From positions 157,706-221,705 of the forward strand of contig JAGACK010000017.1 of assembly GCA_017614155.1 (NCBI GenBank): a stretch of DNA of 64,000 nucleotides, read 5' to 3'. Position 1 is the first letter of the stretch; each line of letters opens with the position of its first letter. The translations under genes and the position numbers were made by a program. Positions 45,987 to 55,208 of this stretch are shown here, in pieces. Under the pieces are notes generated by a model, which saw only the letters and a program-made list of their open reading frames with translations, was not told the DNA's origin and did not search any database. Source of the stretch: Lachnospiraceae bacterium (lineage in GTDB: Bacteria > Bacillota > Clostridia > Lachnospirales > Lachnospiraceae).

Positions 45987-46173
45987 AATTTTTCTCCTTT
46001 ATAAATCTTCCGGCCGGTTTTCTTCCCATATGTCTGCTTGTTTCTTCAGGTCAAACAGTAACAGAATGCCACATAGACCCGGCCGTGTCAACGCCTGCAC
46101 TGTAGCATACACTTGAGAAATATGATAAAATCAACAGCAAATATATCTTACTAAAGGGGTATGATACTGTCCT

Positions 46174-49100
46174 ATGGAAAACAAGGAAAAAATCGACAAA
46201 AGACATATCGCTTACAGAAAGCGGACCGTCATGGTCCTATCGATCTCCGCGGCTGTGATAGTTATCTTTTTTCTGCTGATGCAGCTGATCCTTGATATCG
46301 AAGCGAGAAAAGACCAGGAACTCGACAATGAGAGATTCTTTTCTTCCGTCATTTCCAATCTGTCAAAAAATGAAAATGAGATAGATACGATAAGCGAAGG
46401 TTTTGACGAGAACAATGAGATCCTGCTGGACAATCTGGTGGAGGCATATTCGGATAATAATTACCGGAAGATGAAATCAATCCCTGTCAGCGACCAGAGC
46501 GATCTTCTGCTGTCCGCATCATATGCCATGACAGACTGTGCCTGGCTTCTCATTGTCAACAGCAATGCAGACATCCTTATATCCAGCGTGAAGGAAAACA
46601 ACAGCACAAACCTCCTTGAATATGAAGATATCAAACTGTCCCGAAAACAGTTTGATGAGCTTTGCGACGGCACAGTAGACAAGGTGGTCATCGAATCCCC
46701 ATATAAAGAATATGTCGACGAGCTGGGCCGCAGCCTGTATCTGTACTGCAAGCCCATTCCGGGCACCTATGACAGGGACGGTTACAAATATATACTGCTT
46801 GCCTTTTCCTCGCATATCATTGACACGGCTACCGACAGGATGATGGATCTGTCTGCGTGGCTGAACGAAACCTCTGTCGGGACTAACGGTTCGGTATTTA
46901 TGATCGATGCGCTGTCCGATAAGATCATGTACGGATCCGTAAAGGACGAAGACATGACCGGAAAAAAGCCTGCCGATATAGGCATCGACAAACTCCTTCT
47001 GTCTGACAGGTACCGCGGTAAAGCCACTATCTGCGGAACCCGCTGTTATGTCTCAACCCGGTCGTATTCATCAAAGCTTTACGGAAAGGACACCTACATC
47101 ATAGCTGCCGTGCCCGAAAGGGATCTGTACGGGATGAATTTTACCGTTGTGATCTGGAATATCTGTCTGGTTCTGATATTTACCATACTCATAACTGCGT
47201 ATTCGGCTTACATGCGTTCGGAAGCTTTGAAGAACAAGGAGGATCTGCGTACCTTCAGGCTTTCAAAAAAATACAGTTTTTCACGCCATCTCTCAGGCAG
47301 GATAATCCCGGTTGTCCTGCTTTGCTCCGTCATTGTCTTTTTCATGGCCTTTTATTTCAAAGACCTGCTTGAGCTTTCCGATGCGTTCTCGGAATCCGTT
47401 GCCATCGAAGAAGAGATAACAAATACCGTGGACAGCGCAAACAGTATCCAGAAGGACTTTCAGGCTTACCACGATGAACAGTATCTGGGCCGTGCGCAGC
47501 TGATGTCCTACATCATCGAGCTTGGAGCGTCCGTATACTTCGATCCCAAAAAAGCGCAGGTCATGGAGCTTTATGATGAATCGCCGGTAACAAAAGACCG
47601 TGTGGCTGTAAGGGATCAGTACAACAATGTCATCCGTGTACTGAACAATTCCTCGGCACTGAACGATCTTTGCAATAAAAACAATATAAACAGCATCCAT
47701 CTCATTTCCGACACAGGTGTGACCCTTGCCACTTCAACATCATACTGGAACTACTCACTTGGCACGGACAGCAGCAGACATTCGGATGAATTCTGGGATG
47801 TCATTTCAGGAAAGAAAGATTCAGTAGTAAAGGATATCACGACAGGCGAAGACGGAAAGCCCTCCCAGCTCATGGGCTGTGCGATGTATTACTACACATG
47901 CCTTGATGATGACAAAAACACCGTTTATATGAGCCTGACCGATTATCAGAATCAGAATAACAAAACCTATGCCGGCAGCGAGATCACGCGCCACAGAGGG
48001 CTGCTGCAGATAGAGACAGATCCCGACAGCGCTGTGGTGGTCATGGAAGCAGCAAAGCCCGAATACATACTGGCAAATACCAAGGTCTCAAATCACGGTT
48101 TTTTGATGGGGTTCAAGTATGATGAAGATGAGGAAGACTACATGGTCTTTTATTCCCCAAAGGAATCCATGAACGGCAGATATGCATCAGAACTGGGGAT
48201 ATCGAATACGGCTTTCAGCGGAGACTACAACGGTTTCCAGACTCTCGATTCGGAACACTATCTGCAGAGCTTCCGCAAATCCGAAGACTACTATATCGCC
48301 ACAGCCATGCCCGTCAGCTCACTGAGTATGAGCTGCGTGGAGACATCAGCCTTCTGCGCACTCTTCTGTCTTCTTATCATGCTGACCATCTCCTGCTATG
48401 CGATGATAGTCTGGGACATGGACAGGGAAGAAAGATACCGTGAAGAAACCGACCCGCTTGCTATCTTCGGACACTGGAAGAAACCCGGAAAATGGGGCAA
48501 CACTCCTCCCTTTGAAAAGTTTGAGATGATCATCTGGAACTGTCTGATACTCCTCGGATGTGTCTTTCTGGCTTCCATCTTTTTTGAGGCGAACCGTTTC
48601 GGCAGGAATTCCGCGATCCTTTACATCCTCAGCGGAGAATGGGACCGCGGCGTGCATATATTCTCACTGTCAGCCTGTTTTGTCATCATCATCATCTCCT
48701 TTGTACTGATAAAGATGTTCGGCCATGTGGCCTGTCTGATAGCATCAGTCTTCGGAAGCCGCGGAGTGACCATGATGAGACTCATCACCGGACTCATAAA
48801 AGTTGCTGCCGTGGCAGTAGTGATAATGTATTGTCTTTATCTGATGGGAATCGATGCAACGAGGCTTTTGACCTCCGCCGGGATCATTACCGCTATCGTA
48901 GGTCTGGGAGCCCAGAGCCTGGTCGGTGATCTGCTTGCCGGCATCTTTATCATCATGGAAGGCGCGCTTCATGTAGGTGATTATGTCCTGATTAACGGGG
49001 TCCGCGGCAAGGTCGTTGAGATCGGACTTCGTACTACGAGATACGAGGATGATAATCAGAACATCCGCATCATCTGCAACAATGAGCTGAAGAACTTTGC

Positions 49101-49458
49101 AAATATGTCAATGAAATACTCTGTCGTGCTTTACAATATCCCTGTACCCTACGAAGAAGACTATCAGAAGATCAAAACAGTATTAAACATTGAGTTCCTG
49201 CAGCTTTACGAGGATAACAGATTCCTGAAGGGCATACCCGTCTGTCAGGGCATCGAAGAATTTTCCGAAAGTTCCGTGGATCTGAGGGTCATGTTCATGT
49301 GCGATGAAAAAGACCGGTACAATGTACAGCGTTTCATGCACGATAATATAATGCGGATACTTACGGAAAACGATGTCCATATACCGTTCAACCAGATCGA
49401 TATCCATGTGGACCGTCTGATCGCAAAAGAAGAAAAAGAAGACAGTGAACGGGAATGA
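46174..49458 (+). CDS. MscS-family channel with two large extracellular sensor-like modules
   Basis: A 1094-residue membrane protein. TM1 (about 16-38) is followed by an extracellular region of about 280 residues with a cache-like pattern (GTNGSVFMIDALSDKIMYGSV), TM2 (about 324-347), TM3 (about 376-395) and a second extracellular region of about 320 residues (SIHLISDTGVTLATSTSYW, GLLQIETDPDSAVVVME), then TM4 (about 724-747). Four or more helices follow, with a pore helix LTSAGIITAIVGLGAQSLVG near 900-920 and the MscS beta domain (GDYVLINGVRGKVVEIGLRT). The C-terminus resembles a short MscS tail. Most MscS proteins are 280-800 residues with no such paired sensors, so gating by a ligand is possible. 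The AAGGGG site is about 14 nt from the ATG. Confidence 0.88.
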   Translation: MENKEKIDKRHIAYRKRTVMVLSISAAVIVIFFLLMQLILDIEARKDQELDNERFFSSVISNLSKNENEIDTISEGFDENNEILLDNLVEAYSDNNYRKMKSIPVSDQSDLLLSASYAMTDCAWLLIVNSNADILISSVKENNSTNLLEYEDIKLSRKQFDELCDGTVDKVVIESPYKEYVDELGRSLYLYCKPIPGTYDRDGYKYILLAFSSHIIDTATDRMMDLSAWLNETSVGTNGSVFMIDALSDKIMYGSVKDEDMTGKKPADIGIDKLLLSDRYRGKATICGTRCYVSTRSYSSKLYGKDTYIIAAVPERDLYGMNFTVVIWNICLVLIFTILITAYSAYMRSEALKNKEDLRTFRLSKKYSFSRHLSGRIIPVVLLCSVIVFFMAFYFKDLLELSDAFSESVAIEEEITNTVDSANSIQKDFQAYHDEQYLGRAQLMSYIIELGASVYFDPKKAQVMELYDESPVTKDRVAVRDQYNNVIRVLNNSSALNDLCNKNNINSIHLISDTGVTLATSTSYWNYSLGTDSSRHSDEFWDVISGKKDSVVKDITTGEDGKPSQLMGCAMYYYTCLDDDKNTVYMSLTDYQNQNNKTYAGSEITRHRGLLQIETDPDSAVVVMEAAKPEYILANTKVSNHGFLMGFKYDEDEEDYMVFYSPKESMNGRYASELGISNTAFSGDYNGFQTLDSEHYLQSFRKSEDYYIATAMPVSSLSMSCVETSAFCALFCLLIMLTISCYAMIVWDMDREERYREETDPLAIFGHWKKPGKWGNTPPFEKFEMIIWNCLILLGCVFLASIFFEANRFGRNSAILYILSGEWDRGVHIFSLSACFVIIIISFVLIKMFGHVACLIASVFGSRGVTMMRLITGLIKVAAVAVVIMYCLYLMGIDATRLLTSAGIITAIVGLGAQSLVGDLLAGIFIIMEGALHVGDYVLINGVRGKVVEIGLRTTRYEDDNQNIRIICNNELKNFANMSMKYSVVLYNIPVPYEEDYQKIKTVLNIEFLQLYEDNRFLKGIPVCQGIEEFSESSVDLRVMFMCDEKDRYNVQRFMHDNIMRILTENDVHIPFNQIDIHVDRLIAKEEKEDSERE

Positions 49459-49481
49459 TCCCGCTCACTGTCCGGCAATTT

Positions 49482-52046
49482 CTACATCTGCCTGACGGCC
49501 ATCTCGTAAAAGAACCCTTTCCGGGACATGAGCTCATCAAATGTACCCTCTTCAATGATCCGTCCCTTTTCCATCACGATGATACGGTCACAGTGTCTGA
49601 TCGTGCTGAGTCGGTGGGCTATGACTATCTTTGTTGCATCCAGCCTCTCAAGAGTCTCCACTACCATGTTCTGGGTCAGATTGTCAAGCGCGCTGGTAGC
49701 TTCATCAAAAAAGACCATTTTCGGCTTTCCAACAAGCGCTCTTGCTATGAGGATGCGCTGCTTCTGTCCTCCCGATATGGTTCCCGCTCCCTCTGTCACG
49801 ACCGTGTGTATGCCCATGGGCATGTTATCTATATCATCCTTCAGGCCTACCTCTTCTATGACCTCTTGAACCCGTTCGAGGCCTGTCGTTGGCGCAGTTA
49901 TGACAATATTATCAAATATGCTTCCGGCTATCATTCCTCCGTCCTGAAGCACGACACCGAATTTCTTTCGAAGCTCTCTCTTGTCCATTTCATCTATGTC
50001 TTTATTATCATAATATATCTTTCCGGTCTTCGGCTTTTCAAACCCCAGCAGGAGCTTTAACAGCGTGGATTTGCCGCAGCCGGACGGCCCGACTAAAGCC
50101 ACATACTCTCCGGGCTCCACCTGAAGGTTTATGTCCGAAAGGACCTGCTCCTCGGAATCGCTGTAGCCGAAAGAAACATGTGACACTTCAAGCCTCCCGA
50201 TAATATCGCCGGGCAGGCTTGCATCGCTGACTGATTCAGGCATGGTTTCCAGCACAGGCTTCACGCTCTCATACATGGGCTTTACCATATTCACTGCCAG
50301 AAAGCTGACCGCCACGGACAGAAATGCTGTGGAAAGAGCAGAAAAAGCAGCTGTAAATCCGGCATACTGACCGATTGAAAGAGGGATGGACTGTCTGATC
50401 ATCATATGATAAAAGATGAGCGAAAAGACGGTCGGCGCAATCTGCGTAACTACCCCGACCATAATAGTCGTTCTTTCTTTCTTTGCGGTGATCCCCTGCT
50501 GTCTGGTAAAGATCTGCAGGTATTTCAGTATGGCCCGGTTTTCGGATGCTGAGATCCTGAGCTTTTCTATGCCTGAAACAAACTGGAATATCGAGGATCT
50601 CGCCTTCATGTCCGCTTCAACTTTCTGTGACTCATACTTTGTCTGCCTGATGCCCAGCCAGATGAGCACAGTCATAAGAATGCCGAGCAGAAGTAGCGAC
50701 ACTGCTGCCATTTCCTTTGAATAAGAAAACATCGCAAAAAGATATCCGACTGAGAAAAGCGCCGTCAGCGCGACATTGACTATACTGTCCGAAAGAATCT
50801 GATATATGACGGAAAGGTTCATCACTCTCCCTGCAAGTTCCGCTGCGTCATAATCCCTGAAAAAGCTTTCCGGGAGATTGAACAGTCTGTCTATGGCTGC
50901 GGTCTGCACCGCATACTCCATTGATTTCATTGATCTGAAAGAAGCCAGGTTCTTTACCAGGTTAAATGATATATTCCCCAAAGTACAGGAAAGTATGACT
51001 CCTCCTATCGCCAGGAGTCCGCCCGGGTCAGCGAACGGTATGTAACGGTCATAGACCTGCTGGTTCAGTAACGGCAGCAGAAGCCCGACAAGAAGCCCTG
51101 CCAGTGACAGCAGCAGAAACCTGACGATATCGGATTTATATATCTTTTGAAATCCGAAAAGGATGATATCCGTCATCGTGAGCTTCTTTTGCGGGAAAGG
51201 CCTGTAAAAGACATAACCCTGAGGCTGCATTTCTTCCGCCACCAAAGCATCTACCCTTTTGCTCAGCCCCGTACCGGGATCATGGCACAGATACCCTGAA
51301 GGCCCGGAGGGTATGCAGGGAACGGGCATGCCGCCTTCTTTTTTGAACATGAGCATCGGACCGCTGTCCTTTTTGTACCATTTCTCAGCCGGGACCACTT
51401 CCCTGATCGAAAAATGAGATACACGGGCGATATCCTGCAGTGTGAAATTTCTCCCTGCAGCCTGCCTGACTTTTTCAAAGTCCGCTACGGTAATCTTCTC
51501 TTTCCTGCAGATAAAAGCAGCTGCATCATAAAGCGCATTTCCGGAGCTTACAAAATCCGGGTCATCCTCCTTTCCCGTCGTAAAAAACCGGCGGATCAGG
51601 TCGGTGGCTGCCATAAGGGTATTTCTGCTCTCTTCCTTTGTCGCATAGATAAACCCTTCCTCTTTGATGGAAAGCAGGTTGTACTTTTCTATGAGTTCCT
51701 CTTCGAGTTCTTTGCCCGAGGATGCCTTTATCCTGAGCCTGTTTGCAAATGAGAGTAGCTTTTCTTCATCTGCGCTCTCATCAGACACGGAGATTACTGC
51801 ATGATCAAGAGCAAGAAACAGGAATCTCCAGGCGCCTAAAAGATCCGACTCATGGCACAGAGCCGGGATCTCCTCTCCTTCAACAGCCTCAAACAGAAGC
51901 TTCCTTCTGCCGCAGACAATGCTTCCGTCCTTAAATGAAACAGGTACGATATAAACAAGAACATGTCCGCTGATCACCCTGTAAATACTGCCTTTTTCGT
52001 TCGTTATATGATATTTTCCGCCGTCTAATCTTATCTCTTTCATCAT
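49482..52046 (-). CDS. NHLM-type bacteriocin ABC transporter, permease/ATPase without peptidase
   Basis: An 854-residue ABC exporter half. The first about 270 residues are a non-peptidase N-terminal region (IRLDGGKYHITNEKGSIYRV), typical of the second ABC protein of NHLM peptide export systems. Then come six membrane helices (about 290-560) and an ATPase domain: Walker A GPSGCGKSTLLKLLLGF, signature TISGGQKQRILIARAL, Walker B PKMVFFDEATSALD and the H-loop VIAHRLSTI. The frame begins at a TTG 6 bp upstream; an ATG pair at 52046/52043 is more likely. It is the last of the leftward hydrogenase-like/HlyD/C39-ABC/ABC train and may pair with the C39 protein to export the precursor peptide encoded at 58.0 kb. 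Confidence 0.9.
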   Translation of the reverse strand: MMKEIRLDGGKYHITNEKGSIYRVISGHVLVYIVPVSFKDGSIVCGRRKLLFEAVEGEEIPALCHESDLLGAWRFLFLALDHAVISVSDESADEEKLLSFANRLRIKASSGKELEEELIEKYNLLSIKEEGFIYATKEESRNTLMAATDLIRRFFTTGKEDDPDFVSSGNALYDAAAFICRKEKITVADFEKVRQAAGRNFTLQDIARVSHFSIREVVPAEKWYKKDSGPMLMFKKEGGMPVPCIPSGPSGYLCHDPGTGLSKRVDALVAEEMQPQGYVFYRPFPQKKLTMTDIILFGFQKIYKSDIVRFLLLSLAGLLVGLLLPLLNQQVYDRYIPFADPGGLLAIGGVILSCTLGNISFNLVKNLASFRSMKSMEYAVQTAAIDRLFNLPESFFRDYDAAELAGRVMNLSVIYQILSDSIVNVALTALFSVGYLFAMFSYSKEMAAVSLLLLGILMTVLIWLGIRQTKYESQKVEADMKARSSIFQFVSGIEKLRISASENRAILKYLQIFTRQQGITAKKERTTIMVGVVTQIAPTVFSLIFYHMMIRQSIPLSIGQYAGFTAAFSALSTAFLSVAVSFLAVNMVKPMYESVKPVLETMPESVSDASLPGDIIGRLEVSHVSFGYSDSEEQVLSDINLQVEPGEYVALVGPSGCGKSTLLKLLLGFEKPKTGKIYYDNKDIDEMDKRELRKKFGVVLQDGGMIAGSIFDNIVITAPTTGLERVQEVIEEVGLKDDIDNMPMGIHTVVTEGAGTISGGQKQRILIARALVGKPKMVFFDEATSALDNLTQNMVVETLERLDATKIVIAHRLSTIRHCDRIIVMEKGRIIEEGTFDELMSRKGFFYEMAVRQM

Positions 52047-52065
52047 CCTCAAGATATATATTTCT

Positions 52066-54237
52066 TCACATCGTTTTTATCAGATCCTGATAGTGTCCCG
52101 GTATGCTTTTCAGTTCATCGTGAGTCCCCCTCTGGACGATCTTTCCGTGCTCCATTACGATGATCTCGTCACAGTCCCTGATTGCCGACAGCCTGTGCGC
52201 TACGATGATGCAGGTACAGCCCCTGCGCTTTATATTGTCGATTATCTGTTTTTCAACATTGGGATCGAGCGCGCTGGTCGCTTCATCCATGATAAGGATG
52301 CTCGGATTCGTGACCAGGGCACGGGCTATCTCAAGCCTTTGCCTCTGCCCGCCCGACAGATTTGCTCCGCCTTCCGAAAGCTCATAATCATAGGCTCCCG
52401 GCTTATTTGTTATCATGTCATGTATACAGGCATCCTTGCACGCCTCTACCAGATCCTGATCCTGGATATATTTATTCCACATGGTCAGATTATCTCTTAT
52501 GGTGCCCGTAAAAAGCGATATCTTCTGACTGACGGTTGAAACACTCGATGCCAGCACCTCCTGGGGTATCCTTTCGGCAGGTATGCCGTCAAACAGAAGC
52601 TTTCCATCCCATGGCCGGTAGAGCCCTGAACATATCTTTGACATGGTTGACTTGCCGCAGCCCGAGGAGCCTACAAAAGCAATGGAGCTTCCGCAGGGAA
52701 GATCGAATGAAAAATCACTGATCAGCGGCTCATCAAGTATGTTGTAGCCGAATGATACCTTTTCGAGACGGATGTCACCGATCAGTTTTTCCGTCAGGTT
52801 TTCCTTATCATTTTCACGGAACTTGTCATCCTCCCGGTATCTCATGATATCGTCCACCCTGGAAAGATCCGCCTTTGTGGTCTGTATCTGCCCGATAAAG
52901 CCGGCAAGTTCAGCAACCGATACTGTTATGCCAAGCAACAGCTGAAGAAAGGCCGTGAGCATTCCTGCAGTCATATTCCCGTTGATGACCTGTATGCCCC
53001 CGGCAATAAGAACCACGATGCTTGTCAGGTTTCCCGAGACTTCCGGGATAACATTCATGGCTTCCTGACGAAGTCCGAGTTTTTGTTCGAGGATGGCGGA
53101 TTTGGCAAAAAATCCCTGGAGTCTGGATATGTATTCGTTTTCTGTTCCGGAAGCCTTCAGGGTATCTGTTACGGTAAGACCGGCCATGAGGCTGCCCACA
53201 TACTTTCCCTGATCTATCTGTGCCTTCATCGTCAGGTCAGAGATTGAATCGGAAGAAAACTTCATCAGGACCAGGCTCAGTACAACAAGCGAAACACCGA
53301 TCACTGTAAGAAACGGACTGTAGAAGACCATCAGGATAATGTAAAACAGAGATACGAAGATGTTCAGAACTGTCTGGGCAAGCTCACTGGTCAGGAATAC
53401 GGATATGTTTATATTATTGTCCACTCTCTGTGAAAGATCGCCTGCATATCTCTGGTCAAAAAAACTGATCGGCAGACGGAACATATGATGGAGCATCCTG
53501 TATCCCGACAGCAGCGTCAGCTTGTTCTGCAGACGCTGAAGTATGATGCCCCGATAATAGGAAAAACCCGCCTGATAAATGACAGTGATGATCATTGCGG
53601 AAATGAGGACTGTCACCCAGTCCCGGTTCCCGCCAATCAGGATATCGTCTATGAACACCCTTGAATACACAGGTATCACTATGCCCGGAACCACAAGAAA
53701 GAGCCCCATGACAAGCAGTGACATGATCGGGGCCTTTTCGCCCTTGAGACGGTCTGCGACCAGGCCGATCATCCTGTTTTCCTTGTGTGATCTGGTAAAA
53801 TTCTCAGTAGGCTCAAATGTCAGGACCACCCCGGTGAAACAATTGTCTATATCCTCGTAGGTAAGCTTCCTTCGTCCCATCGCCGGGTCATTGATATAGT
53901 AATGCTTCCCCCTGCGCCCTTCCAGGACCACGAAATGGTTGAAATTCCAATGCAGGATACAGGGCATCGGAAGCTTAAACAGATTATCCACGCTTTTTTT
54001 GTAGCCATGGACCTCAAGCCCGAATCTTTTTCCGGCCCGCATGATATTCTTTGCGGTGCTTCCGTCCCTTGAAATGCCGGCCTCTATCCTGACCTGCTCT
54101 AAGGGCACATATTTCCCAAAGTAGGCAAGTATCATCGCAAGGCTCGCCGCTCCGCACTCAGTTGCCTCCATCTGAAAGACAGTCGGAGTCTTTTCATAGC
54201 CGCCTATCCTGTTGTTCCGGTCACCCTTTGCCGCCAT
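52066..54237 (-). CDS. NHLM-type peptidase-containing ABC transporter (C39 peptidase)
   Basis: A 723-residue exporter that cuts double-glycine leaders and moves the peptide out. The N-terminal C39 peptidase has the catalytic Cys in FQMEATECGAASLAMILAY near residue 27, His in HWNFNHFVVLEG near 105, and Asp in YYINDPAMGRRKL near 121. Six membrane helices follow (about 165-440), then the ATPase domain: GSSGCGKSTMSKICSGL, ANLSGGQRQRLEIARAL, LIMDEATSALDP, IVAHRLSAI. All residues needed for peptidase and ATPase activity are present. Its start overlaps the HlyD-like gene stop (TGATGG). The likely substrate is the GG-leader peptide divergently encoded nearby. Confidence 0.95.
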   Translation of the reverse strand: MAAKGDRNNRIGGYEKTPTVFQMEATECGAASLAMILAYFGKYVPLEQVRIEAGISRDGSTAKNIMRAGKRFGLEVHGYKKSVDNLFKLPMPCILHWNFNHFVVLEGRRGKHYYINDPAMGRRKLTYEDIDNCFTGVVLTFEPTENFTRSHKENRMIGLVADRLKGEKAPIMSLLVMGLFLVVPGIVIPVYSRVFIDDILIGGNRDWVTVLISAMIITVIYQAGFSYYRGIILQRLQNKLTLLSGYRMLHHMFRLPISFFDQRYAGDLSQRVDNNINISVFLTSELAQTVLNIFVSLFYIILMVFYSPFLTVIGVSLVVLSLVLMKFSSDSISDLTMKAQIDQGKYVGSLMAGLTVTDTLKASGTENEYISRLQGFFAKSAILEQKLGLRQEAMNVIPEVSGNLTSIVVLIAGGIQVINGNMTAGMLTAFLQLLLGITVSVAELAGFIGQIQTTKADLSRVDDIMRYREDDKFRENDKENLTEKLIGDIRLEKVSFGYNILDEPLISDFSFDLPCGSSIAFVGSSGCGKSTMSKICSGLYRPWDGKLLFDGIPAERIPQEVLASSVSTVSQKISLFTGTIRDNLTMWNKYIQDQDLVEACKDACIHDMITNKPGAYDYELSEGGANLSGGQRQRLEIARALVTNPSILIMDEATSALDPNVEKQIIDNIKRRGCTCIIVAHRLSAIRDCDEIIVMEHGKIVQRGTHDELKSIPGHYQDLIKTM

Positions 54238-55178
54238 CAGTATCCTTCCTTCGTACCGGTTCCTCCGGCAAGCTTCTCCTTCAGTACCGGCAACAGCATC
54301 GTAATCGGCGCCTTTTTATCCGTCACTATATCCGCAGTCAGAAGCGTACCGGGTGAAAGTGAAACCTCTGCCCCCTTCGCACCCGACCACTTATAACCGC
54401 TCTTTGTGGAGGCATCGGAATCCATCCTGCAGACCACCTGGACGACAGGACCGTTCCCGGCAAATGACTGCGCCAGCGCCTCATCTCCAAGCCTGTTCTT
54501 TATGGATTCCATACCTGTGACATACTCGTCAACATGATCGACTTTTGCCAGAATATGTCCGTATTCCTGCTTGTTCACGGTCGACGGATAGATCTTGACA
54601 TCCATCCCCTTTTTTATCTTTTTCCCGCTGTCTACGTCAACATAGAGAATGGCAGCCATCCTGCCGCTAAAACCCGGGCCGTTGTCACCTGCCTCGTCAG
54701 TATCCTTATTATCTCCTTCTCCACCGAACAGATCATAGACATTCTCCGCAACGATGCTGCAGATTGCGCTTCCCTGGGTAACAAACTGTCCTTCCGTGAT
54801 GTTCATCCCTATCAGATAGCCGTCACAGCTGCTCTTTATCCGGGTTTCGGGCATATCGGACTTTGGATCCCCGTTTGAAAAGTCTGCTATGATATCGCCC
54901 TTTTTTACCTTCTGTCCATCTGTAACCCATATTTTTTCTATGATCCCCGTCTGCCCGGAATAGATTACCTTCAGGCCGTCTGTCGTCATATATATCCCGG
55001 AGGCATTCACATTTTCGGGTATTCTGCCCGCGATCGACCATATCAGCGCAGATGCAAGCATCACCGCGATCCCGATCACCGCCAGCCAGAATAGCGGAGG
55101 AGTGATCTCTATCACCCGGTCAAGCTGATCAGGTGAAGAAATCTTTTCCAATGCTGTTTTTCTGAATATGCTTCTCAT
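54237..55178 (-). CDS. HlyD-like membrane fusion/adaptor protein of the NHLM export system
   Basis: A 313-residue adaptor with a short cytoplasmic N-terminus (RKTALEKISSPDQLDRVIEI), which is characteristic of NHLM-system secretion proteins, a membrane helix at about 32-52 (LFWLAVIGIAVMLASALIWSI), and an extracellular domain with a biotinyl-lipoyl-like hairpin (TGIIEKIWVTDGQKVKKGDIIADF) and beta barrel (SGKKIKKGMDVKIYPSTVNK). It links the ABC transporter to the cell envelope. It lies 30 bp after the hydrogenase-like/GGDEF/EAL gene and overlaps the C39-ABC gene, so all are one transcription unit. Confidence 0.9.
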   Translation of the reverse strand: MRSIFRKTALEKISSPDQLDRVIEITPPLFWLAVIGIAVMLASALIWSIAGRIPENVNASGIYMTTDGLKVIYSGQTGIIEKIWVTDGQKVKKGDIIADFSNGDPKSDMPETRIKSSCDGYLIGMNITEGQFVTQGSAICSIVAENVYDLFGGEGDNKDTDEAGDNGPGFSGRMAAILYVDVDSGKKIKKGMDVKIYPSTVNKQEYGHILAKVDHVDEYVTGMESIKNRLGDEALAQSFAGNGPVVQVVCRMDSDASTKSGYKWSGAKGAEVSLSPGTLLTADIVTDKKAPITMLLPVLKEKLAGGTGTKEGY

Positions 55179-55208
55179 ATCTTTATCTTCCCTTTAGCTG
55201 CTGCTTTT

